Shown piece after piece: positions 1 through 6,900 of a DNA stretch of 20,120 bases (positions are counted from its first letter, which is position 1; each line of letters opens with the position of its first letter). Below the pieces are notes generated by a model. The model saw nothing but the letters and a program-made list of their open reading frames with translations, was not told the DNA's origin and did not search any database. The translations under genes were made by a program, and so were the position numbers. This stretch comes from a virus. The stretch covers positions 1 through 20,120 of IMG/VR virus record IMGVR_UViG_3300026457_000152. One strand, 5' to 3'.

Positions 1-474
1 ACCCTACAAACACAAAACGATAGCCAATGGATTTATCTACTTAGCAAAGATAAAACATCCATTCTTAAAGAGTGGACCCAGATGGGCGATCAATCATATA
101 TTCGTCAAATAGGAACACCAAAAGGAGTTCCACTTGGAGAATCAGACTCAATCTATCTTTATGATACAGAAGATAGCACAGTAACTTTAGCAGTCGCACC
201 TGGAGTAACATTTCCAGTAACATTTAATTATCTATTTCATTTAGAAACTGGCTATAAGGTTGTTCCATATGAAATTCAAGATGCTACAAAAATGTTAATT
301 GAAGATATCAAGTGCGGTAAGATGGAATACCATAAGAGGTATATTACTAACTACTCTACTGATCAATATAAAATTCAAATTGATAAGTCTGCGTTAGAAG
401 GCACTGGAAATATATTAGTAGATAAAATTCTACAGAAATACATAACAAACTTTGGCACTCCAGGAGTTTTATAA
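1..474 (+). CDS. Head-tail connector (adaptor) protein, 5'-partial
   Basis: Probable neck protein that docks under the portal and starts the head-tail interface. The frame is open from base 1: 27 codons precede the first in-frame ATG at position 82 with no stop, so the true start lies upstream of the window and that ATG is internal. The 157 visible residues are mixed alpha/beta, with a C-terminal stretch (KSALEGTGNILVDKILQKY) of the kind seen in siphophage connector proteins. The stop overlaps the next ATG by one base (TAATG), with AGGAG at 462-466 serving the next gene, so the two are probably translationally coupled. The function rests mainly on position: first of four small genes before the major tail protein. 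It could instead be a different small neck subunit. Confidence 0.6.
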   Translation, partial: TLQTQNDSQWIYLLSKDKTSILKEWTQMGDQSYIRQIGTPKGVPLGESDSIYLYDTEDSTVTLAVAPGVTFPVTFNYLFHLETGYKVVPYEIQDATKMLIEDIKCGKMEYHKRYITNYSTDQYKIQIDKSALEGTGNILVDKILQKYITNFGTPGVL

Positions 475-923
475 TGAACTCTTGCGAGACAACAGATTTT
501 TTATACCCAATGAAGGCTGATATTTATTATCCTATTATTACGCAAAATCAATACGGTCAGGCTAACAAAAATTGGGTATTTGACAGAACTGTTGTCTGCA
601 ATGCTACGCCAGTTGGCGGGGCAGGTACAGAAGAAATCAAGCCTGAAATATTTATTCAATATAAAGATAAACTAGTATCTAGAACAAAAAATGATCTTAG
701 AGTATCATCAACTAATGAACCTTATGCAGAAACAAATATACTGATTACTAACATTAGAAGTTCTAACGATCTTATTATTTATAAAGAAACAGCAGGTCCA
801 AGAACAGGTAAAGGAACTATCTATGAGGTTGGAACGCTAGAACCTTTTATTGGTCCATTTGGAGACATTGAGTATTATAAAATGATGTGGCGTAGATCAG
901 ATAATCAGGATGTTAATGACTAA
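474..923 (+). CDS. Putative head-closure (stopper) protein
   Basis: A 149-residue protein in the slot where siphophages encode the head-closure or stopper subunit, which seals the portal channel after DNA packaging. It is rich in beta-forming segments, with no signal peptide or membrane segment. The N-terminus (residues 10-20, YPMKADIYYPI) followed by a short loop and NWVFDRTVVC is typical of small beta-barrel closure proteins, and the C-terminus is basic then acidic (MMWRRSDNQD). The start is the ATG overlapping the upstream stop by one base, with AGGAG 7 bases before it. The end overlaps the next ATG in the same way. The family assignment is inference from fold impression and gene order; a second adaptor is the main alternative. 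Confidence 0.55.
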   Translation: MNSCETTDFLYPMKADIYYPIITQNQYGQANKNWVFDRTVVCNATPVGGAGTEEIKPEIFIQYKDKLVSRTKNDLRVSSTNEPYAETNILITNIRSSNDLIIYKETAGPRTGKGTIYEVGTLEPFIGPFGDIEYYKMMWRRSDNQDVND

Positions 924-1597
924 TGAGAGTATCACTGACTACTAACGATTTTGAAAAACAGATTTTAAATATTGCTAATTATTCTATTGGCTTTCTTGAT
1001 GGGGTTAATAAGGGTAAAAAAATATTTTTAGATAATATGGGCAAAGGCGTTATATATACTTTAGGTAGATATATAGATGTTGAAGCAAAAGCAAATAGTA
1101 GCGCTTTACACCATGTTTATGAATGGTATCAAACTGGCAGCCCGTCAGCAAGATTATTTGATATTGACTATACCGTAAGCAATCTTGGATTATCAATTAA
1201 TTCTACATTTAGACAATCAAGAACTGTTGCTGAAGACGGAACTGTTCCATTTTATAACAAGGCATCAATTATGGAAAATGGTATTCCTGTTTTAATTAAA
1301 CCAAAAAGAACTGCATTAAGATTCAGAGCAGGCGGGGAAGAAGTTTTTACACGGAGACCAGTTAATGTTCGTAATCCTGGAGGAGAAGAAGTTCAGGGTT
1401 CATTTGAAAGAACATTTGATGAATTTATGAGAAATTATTTTACACAAGGATTTTTAAGAGCAAGCGGTCTAATTGATTATATATCTAATCCTAGAATATA
1501 CAAAAAGAATTTTGCCGCTGGAGCAAAAGGCGGTAAGAGCGTTGGAGTATCTACTGGATTTAAATGGATTACAAATGCAAAGGTTGAGGTAGAATAA
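923..1597 (+). CDS. Putative tail-completion / HK97 gp10-like neck protein
   Basis: A 224-residue basic protein, third of the four neck genes. The N-terminal helix (residues 8-40, including FEKQILNIANYSIGFLDGVN) followed by a beta-rich core resembles HK97 gp10-like minor tail or tail-completion subunits, which join the head-closure ring to the tail tube; at 224 residues it is longer than the usual 110-160. Residues 135-180 hold a basic patch (GGEEVFTRRPVNVR) and a helix (FERTFDEFMRNYF). The ATG overlaps the upstream stop by one base; the only Shine-Dalgarno-like bases (AGGA, 907-910) are distant, so it probably depends on termination-reinitiation. The Arg codons are nearly all AGA, unlike the major tail gene downstream. 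The assignment is inferred from order and general features. Confidence 0.5.
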   Translation: MRVSLTTNDFEKQILNIANYSIGFLDGVNKGKKIFLDNMGKGVIYTLGRYIDVEAKANSSALHHVYEWYQTGSPSARLFDIDYTVSNLGLSINSTFRQSRTVAEDGTVPFYNKASIMENGIPVLIKPKRTALRFRAGGEEVFTRRPVNVRNPGGEEVQGSFERTFDEFMRNYFTQGFLRASGLIDYISNPRIYKKNFAAGAKGGKSVGVSTGFKWITNAKVEVE

Positions 1598-1601
1598 GAT
1601 T

Positions 1602-2141
1602 ATGGCAAATGTAAATCAAACAGCGTTTCCTCCATATTATGTTAATAAATATATTAATGGTCAACTTACAGACTTCGGTATCTTGAGTGGATATGAACAA
1701 ATGATTCCTATTTTTCCAACAAGTCCAACAAATATAGAGGATGTTTTTAAAAATTATATCGGAGCGCCTGGAGTTGGAGATCCTCTGCTTATTCAATATG
1801 AGCGTCTTGTAAGATTTAGGGTTGGTCCTTTTTATCCCCGCAAACGTGAACAACTAATCTATTATTTATATTGCACAGACTTAAGCAAAGTATCTGACGC
1901 ACATAGAATTATAACTGACTGCATGGATCGTGAGGACGCTTCTGCTCAGGACTTAAATAAATGGATAAATAACAATCCAGCCGAATTTCCAGATGGACGA
2001 AATGTATTTTTTCACAATAGCCGTGTTTATCAGGCAGATGAGACTAGAGATATCCTAGAACTAGCCTCAGCCAGGACGGTATATTCAAATAAACTGATTA
2101 TTGAGTATGATTATCACTCTTCCCAATCCTACTATAATTAA
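1602..2141 (+). CDS. Putative tail terminator protein
   Basis: A 179-residue protein directly upstream of the major tail protein, the usual place of the tail terminator, which caps the growing tube and fixes tail length with the tape measure. Visible features are an N-terminal helix region with aromatic residues (AFPPYYVNKYING), a central strand-rich part (YERLVRFRVGPFYP, REQLIYYLYC) and a final strand (RTVYSNKLIIEYDYHSS). This alternation fits the alpha/beta terminator fold. It begins 4 bases after the upstream stop, with GAGGT at 1586-1590 as a rather distant ribosome site. The last codons contain a TATAAT hexamer (2133-2138) just ahead of the promoter of the next gene. The function is inferred from gene order and fold impression. 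Confidence 0.55.
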   Translation: MANVNQTAFPPYYVNKYINGQLTDFGILSGYEQMIPIFPTSPTNIEDVFKNYIGAPGVGDPLLIQYERLVRFRVGPFYPRKREQLIYYLYCTDLSKVSDAHRIITDCMDREDASAQDLNKWINNNPAEFPDGRNVFFHNSRVYQADETRDILELASARTVYSNKLIIEYDYHSSQSYYN

Positions 2142-2147
2142 AAATGC

Positions 2148-2156
2148 TGTTATACT
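2148..2156 (+). promoter_or_regulatory. Extended -10 promoter for major tail protein gene
   Basis: TGTTATACT matches an extended -10 box (TG-n-TATAAT with one mismatch), seven bases after the upstream stop. No convincing -35 is present, which extended -10 promoters tolerate. Initiation near 2163 would give a leader of about 56 bases. A second TATAAT (2133-2138) lies in the upstream stop region but lacks the TG extension. This is inferred from sequence only. Confidence 0.45.
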
Positions 2157-2204
2157 TATGGTGAGGAAACCCGCCAAAAACTTCATATAGATTCTATTGA
2201 AAGT

Positions 2205-2211
2205 AGAGGTG
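2205..2211 (+). promoter_or_regulatory. Ribosome binding site of major tail protein gene
   Basis: AGAGGTG lies 7 bases before the ATG at 2219. It sits at the end of a 77-base gap that also holds the candidate promoter and a short palindrome (ATAGATTCTAT), so this gene has its own translation signal rather than relying on coupling. Confidence 0.6.
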
Positions 2212-2218
2212 AAAAAAT

Positions 2219-2854
2219 ATGGCATATACTCGTGGTACATCGACCAACATTATCGTTGGTGCAGCCGCTCTCTTTGTTGCTGATACAACATTGACAGCAG
2301 GTACATTGCCTGCATTCGTATCATCTGAATCATACAAGGAAACCCTTGCTGATGATGTAGATTTTACAAACGTAGGTTATACCATGAACGGTCTTGAATT
2401 GCAGTTCCAACCAGACTTCGGTGAAGTACAGGTTGACCAGATTCTTGACGTTGCTAAGTTGTACAAGCAGGGTATGCAAGTAAATCTTGCAACTGCTTTT
2501 GCTGAGGCTACCCTTGAGAACCTTCTCTTGGCTCTTGCTTACAATTCTGATGATCTATCAGGAACAAAGTCCACTTCAGCAGGACAAACTCTTAACCTCT
2601 CAGCAGGTGACATTGGAGAATGTCCAGTTGAGCGTGGAATTGTTGCTGTTGGACCTGGAACTGGAGACTGCGCTGACTCTGCATATGTAGAGCGTGTTTA
2701 CGCAGCATATCGTGCACTCTCAATTGAGAATGTAACAGTATCCGCAAAGCGTGATGAACCTTCGATGTTCGAAGTTTCCTTCCGTCTTCTTCCTGAAGAT
2801 GCTTCAGCGTCATACGGTAAGATCGTAGATCGTACTTGGACCCCAGCATCATAA
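2219..2854 (+). CDS. Major tail (tube) protein
   Basis: A 211-residue protein expected to form the stacked rings of the tail tube. The segment at residues 59-108 (LELQFQPDFGEVQVDQ, then a Lys-rich loop, then AEATLENLLLALAY) is the strand-then-helix pattern typical of siphophage tube proteins. Its position, before the chaperones and tape measure and after the terminator gene, is the standard one. Residues 131-155 form a loop with two cysteines (C135, C151). Expression signals stand out: its own extended -10 promoter, a good ribosome site, a downstream hairpin, and codons unlike its neighbours. All 7 Arg are CGT and all 6 Lys are AAG, whereas nearby genes use mostly AGA and AAA. This fits the most abundant tail protein. 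Confidence 0.88.
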   Translation: MAYTRGTSTNIIVGAAALFVADTTLTAGTLPAFVSSESYKETLADDVDFTNVGYTMNGLELQFQPDFGEVQVDQILDVAKLYKQGMQVNLATAFAEATLENLLLALAYNSDDLSGTKSTSAGQTLNLSAGDIGECPVERGIVAVGPGTGDCADSAYVERVYAAYRALSIENVTVSAKRDEPSMFEVSFRLLPEDASASYGKIVDRTWTPAS

Positions 2855-2877
2855 TAATCTTAAATTAGATTAACGAC

Positions 2878-2905
2878 AAGCCCACCCATGCGGTGGGCTT
2901 TGTTG
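2878..2905 (+). terminator. Rho-independent-type terminator after major tail gene
   Basis: AAGCCCACC (2878-2886) pairs perfectly with GGTGGGCTT (2892-2900) around a 5-base loop. It is followed by TGTTGTTGTG, a T-rich but interrupted tract. It lies 23 bases after the stop of the major tail gene and just before the candidate promoter of the next gene. The imperfect T run suggests partial rather than complete termination, which would lower expression of the chaperone and tape measure relative to the tube protein. Confidence 0.8.
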
Positions 2906-2908
2906 TTG

Positions 2909-2917
2909 TGATAGAAT
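2909..2917 (+). promoter_or_regulatory. Extended -10 promoter for a probably leaderless chaperone mRNA
   Basis: TGATAGAAT is an extended -10 box (TG-n-TAgAAT). Its last base is 8 bases before the ATG at 2925, so transcription would begin at or within a base or two of the start codon. No Shine-Dalgarno sequence exists in the 30 bases upstream of that ATG. The spacing matches the leaderless promoter layout common in Actinobacteria. This is inferred from sequence alone. Confidence 0.5.
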
Positions 2918-2924
2918 AGATAAA

Positions 2925-3608
2925 ATGGCTACAGAAGTATATGGTAAAGATAATATATTTTTGATTGACGGTAGAGAGTTAGAAATAATTCCTCTTAAGA
3001 TTAAATATCTAAGAGAATTTATGTTAGAGTTTCAGTCAATGAAAAATGCAACAAATGATGATGAGGCTATAGAAGTCTTAACTAAGTGTGCCTGTATTTG
3101 TATGAAACAATACTATCCTGAAATAGCAAAAAATGCAGATGACTATTTAGATCTTCCTACTGTTTATAAAATTATTGATATTGCTGCTGGTATTAAAATA
3201 AATAAAGAAGTTGATGATTCTGTTAAAGATCAAGCCATACAAAAAGGATCTACCTGGCAAGAGTTAGATTTAGCAAAGTTAGAGGCTGAAGTATTTGTGC
3301 TGGGTATTTGGAAAGATTATCAGGAACTAGAGTCTTCATTATCTATGCCAGAACTTATGGCTACTCTTGGAAGTAAAAGAGAACTAGACTATGAGGAAAG
3401 AAAATTTTTAGCAGCAATTCAGGGCATAGATTTAGATGGAGCATCTGACCCACAACGTGGTCAAAAAGAGTGGGAAGACATGAAAGCCAGGGTATTTAGT
3501 AAGGGTGCTACAAGTGATAGTAATGATGTATTAGCCTTACAAGGACAAAATGCAAAAAAATATGGTTTTGGAATTGGTATGGGATTAGATTACGAAAATT
3601 TAACGTAA
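2925..3608 (+). CDS. Long tail assembly chaperone (GT-like)
   Basis: A 227-residue protein expected to bind the tape measure and guide tube assembly; it is probably absent from the finished virion. Residues 1-93 are homologous to the whole of the next gene: both have L-x-D-G at 13-16, P-L-K-I at 23-26, L-R-x-F-M at 29-33, a conserved Cys, Q-Y-x-P-E, and LDLPTVYKI. By eye about 40% of aligned positions are identical. Residues 110-227 are an added domain with the ELESSLSMPELMATLGSKRE and ERKFLAAIQGIDLDG segments, a pattern found in the extended (T-like) part of siphophage chaperones. It is therefore the counterpart of the frameshift product in other phages, but encoded as one open frame with no slippery heptamer needed. 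Codons are ordinary (4 of 6 Arg AGA) and no ribosome site is visible, suggesting low expression. Confidence 0.75.
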   Translation: MATEVYGKDNIFLIDGRELEIIPLKIKYLREFMLEFQSMKNATNDDEAIEVLTKCACICMKQYYPEIAKNADDYLDLPTVYKIIDIAAGIKINKEVDDSVKDQAIQKGSTWQELDLAKLEAEVFVLGIWKDYQELESSLSMPELMATLGSKRELDYEERKFLAAIQGIDLDGASDPQRGQKEWEDMKARVFSKGATSDSNDVLALQGQNAKKYGFGIGMGLDYENLT

Positions 3609-3629
3609 TAAGCCCTTATCTGATATAAT
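3600..3629 (+). promoter_or_regulatory. Promoter before short tail chaperone and tape measure genes
   Basis: TGATATAAT (3621-3629) is a perfect extended -10 box. TTAACG at 3600-3605 is a 4-of-6 match to a -35 box with an 18-base spacer. Initiation near 3636 gives a leader of about 19 bases that contains the AGGAGG ribosome site. The same 9-mer occurs at 18810-18818. Confidence 0.6.
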
Positions 3630-3644
3630 TAACATAACCTAATT

Positions 3645-3650
3645 AGGAGG
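3645..3650 (+). promoter_or_regulatory. Consensus ribosome binding site of short chaperone
   Basis: AGGAGG, a perfect Shine-Dalgarno core, lies 4 bases before the ATG at 3655. It contrasts with the long chaperone gene, which has no such site. Confidence 0.8.
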
Positions 3651-3654
3651 TAAA

Positions 3655-3975
3655 ATGGCAACGACTAAGCACGAAACTCAAGAACTAGTACTGATGGATG
3701 GTACAAAAATCGAAGTTCGTCCTTTAAAAATCTCTCTTCTTCGTCCTTTTATGAAGAAGTTTGAGGGTGTTGCGGCAGTGGCGGATGATAATGAAAAGTC
3801 AATGACTCTTCTTATTGAATGTGTAAAAATCGCTATGGAACAGTATAAGCCAGAATTGGCAGATACTGCAAAACTAGAAGAGGTTCTAGATTTGCCAACT
3901 GTCTATAAGATCGTAGAGGCTGCATCAGGTGTAACACTTGCTACAGTCGCTGACGCTCTTTCAGCAACAGAATAA
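3655..3975 (+). CDS. Short tail assembly chaperone (G-like)
   Basis: A 106-residue protein that is a paralogue of the first 93 residues of the upstream gene, sharing L-x-D-G, PLKI, LRxFM, QYxPE and LDLPTVYKI at corresponding positions with only 1-2 residue gaps. It stops shortly after the shared domain (A-S-G-V-T-L), as the non-frameshifted gpG-type chaperone does. Only 24 bases separate its stop from the tape measure ATG, so there is no room for a downstream T frame, and no slippery heptamer is seen near the stop. It has its own promoter, a consensus AGGAGG and better codons (both Arg CGT, more C-ending codons), all pointing to much higher expression than the long form. Its role is presumably to coat the tape measure in excess over the long chaperone. 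Confidence 0.75.
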   Translation: MATTKHETQELVLMDGTKIEVRPLKISLLRPFMKKFEGVAAVADDNEKSMTLLIECVKIAMEQYKPELADTAKLEEVLDLPTVYKIVEAASGVTLATVADALSATE

Positions 3976-3999
3976 AACTTAAGAACGAGGTGTAAATAA

Positions 4000-6900
4000 A
4001 TGGCTGACGTTAATGCTAATATTGGCGTTAATATTGATACGACGCAAGCATTAGCGCAACTTAAGTCGTTACAACGTCAGATATCTCAATTTCACAGTTC
4101 TATTGCAAAAAGCAGTGAAACTGCTGCATTAGCACAGCGGGATCTGCAGAGAAACTTCATCAATAGTGTAAATTCTCTTGGTGCCTTCTCTGCAGAACTC
4201 CGTACTGTTAAAACTACTTCGGAGTCATTTACTGATTCATTAGAAAAAAATAAGTTTTCAATGCGTGAATACTTCCGCTATGCGGGAGGCGCAACAAAAA
4301 CATTTGGCAAATTATTCAGGTCTGAATTTGACACAATCGGCAAGGTAGCCGAAGATCGTGTTAAGAAACTACAAACACAATACATTAAACTAGGTCGTGA
4401 TACTACTGGTGCGATGAAGGCTATCGCAGTAATTCCAAACGAATTAGATATGAAGAATTGGTCTACACAGACCCAAATTGCAGCACAAAGACAGGCTTTA
4501 TTTAATCAGTTAGTCAGACAAGGATCTACAAATCTTCTAAACTTTGGTAAGAATACGCAATGGGCTGGTCGCCAGTTGATGGTTGGTTTTACTTTACCTC
4601 TTGCTACTTTGGGAACAACTGCTGCAAGAACATTTATGGAAATGGAAGCAGCAGCACTTAAGTTTAGAAAAGTATATGGAGATTTATTTACACCAAAAGC
4701 AGAAACACAACAAGCGCTTGCTGATATTACTGCCCTTGGGGAAATGTTTACAAAATATGGAATTGCTGTATCTGATACTGTTGGTTTAGCAGCAGAAGCA
4801 GCAGCAGCAGGTTTCCAGGGTATAGATTTACAGCGACAGACTACACAAGCAACACGACTTTCTGTTCTTGGTCAAATTGAAAACCAGAAGGCTCTTGAGA
4901 CTACAATTTCTTTGCAAAATGCATTTAAAATGTCGTCTGAAGATCTTGCTGGATCCATTGACTTTCTTAACGCAGTAGAAAACCAAACAGTCGTATCTCT
5001 TGATGATATTACAACTGCTATTCCTAAAGTTGCTCCAGTTATTCAACAACTTGGCGGAGATGTAAAAGATTTAGCATTCTTTATGGCAGCCATGAAAGAA
5101 GGCGGTGTTAATGCATCAGAAGGTGCAAACGCACTCAAGTCTGGTCTTGCATCTCTTATTAATCCAACTGAAAAAGCAGCAGAAATGCTTGCAAGTATGG
5201 GTATTAATATTAAAAAAATTGTTGAGGCAAATAAGGGAGATCTTAAAGGAACAGTAATTGCTTTTGCACAGGCTCTAGACACACTTGATCCATTAACTCG
5301 TGCTCGTGCTATTGAACAGTTATTTGGTAAATTCCAGTTTGCTCGTCTATCTACTTTGTTTGATAATGTTACAAATCAGACTGGTCAGGCTGCTCGTGTA
5401 CTTGATTTAGCAGGTACATCAATTGAAGATCTTGCTGCACTATCTGAGTCAGAATTAGGAATGACTGCTGACTCTGCTATGAATAAATTCCGTAAGTCTG
5501 TAGAAGACTTAAAAATGTCTTTGATTCCAGTTGGTCAAACATTTTTAGAAGCAGTCACACCAATTGTAGAATTTATTGGTGGCATATTAGAGAAGTTTAA
5601 CAACCTTTCATCTGGAGTAAAGAAAGCAATTGTAGTACTAACAGTTGCTATTGGTGCTATTGGTCCAGTTGCACTTATGACATTTGGTTTGCTTGCAAAC
5701 GGACTTGCAAACATTGTCAAGGGTGCAATGATTCTTCGTAATGGATATTTAAGATTAACTGGTCAAACACAAATACTTGGAGAACAAACAGATTATTTGA
5801 CAATGGAGCAGGTTAACGCTGCTGCTGCTTCACACTCCCTTGATCAGTCACACGCAAGACTAACACAAACATTTACCGCTGAAGTTGGAGCAATTAATCA
5901 ATTAATCCAGGCTTATCGTGCTGCTGCAAATGCTGGGGCACAGTTTGCAATGCAAAATCCTGGAATGATGATACCACCAAGGAAATATAATAATGGTATA
6001 ACAGTAGTTCCTGGAAGTGGCAATAGGGATACAGTTCCCGCAATGCTTACTCCTGGAGAAGCAATTATTCCAAAAGATAGAGCAAAACAATATGCACCAC
6101 TAATTCAAGGAATGATTGCTGGAAATATTCCAGGATTTATGGCAGGTACTGTTAGTGTTGGTGGAAGTTCAACAGGATTAGACTTTGCTAGACGAGATAC
6201 TGCTGCTAAAGCACAAAAACTTATTGATGCAATGCTTGCAGAGGGTATGGGTATTGAAAATGCATTAGAAATTGTTCAAGAAACTTTATCAAGAATGGCA
6301 AATGATACTAAGATTAGTATTGGATCATTTACCAGAGAACTAGACCTTGTTACAAAAGAATTAACTGGATCTGTTATTCCAAAAGAAGTATTTCTTGCTG
6401 CTGGCAGAGGAGAAAGAAAGTTTAGTGCTGGACAAACTAATGTTGGCACAATGGAGCAGCAAGTAGCAGGAAATGCTGCTCTAGAAGAAGAATTAGTTAG
6501 AGCAAAAGAATCTAGCCGTGTAGCACAAGAAGCAATTCGTGAATACTATACAGAACTTGGTATAGATTTAACAAAAACAGATAAGAAAACACAAAATGTT
6601 TTAAATGCTATTGCTCAGTCTGGAGAAGTTCATAGAGCACATGTTATTGAAATGCAAGATAATATTGATAAAATGTTTGATGAAGCATGGGATCCAAATG
6701 CTTGGATTGCACAATCATCAACTTTAAATCAAGTAAGCAATATTCTAGATTCTTCAACATCTACTCGCAATGAATATTTAAAAAATCTTGAAGAGATAAA
6801 TGCTGATGAAACAATTGTTAAATCTATTAGAGAAAAAATTACTAATAATATCGCTTTAACTGAACAAGAATTAATGGTTCAAAAACAAGTCCTTGAGCGT

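Noticed and set aside
82-84. ATG at 82 as start of the first gene
   Set aside because: The frame is open from base 1 with codons like those downstream and there is no ribosome site before 82, so the gene most likely begins outside the window.
2170-2200. Short palindrome ATAGATTCTAT as an operator
   Set aside because: An 11-base AT-rich palindrome is not significant in this composition and no second copy was found in other junctions.
3180-3230. Frameshift site at the end of the shared chaperone domain (A-rich stretch)
   Set aside because: Codons ATT AAA ATA AAT AAA do not form an X-XXY-YYZ heptamer and the long protein is already in one continuous frame.
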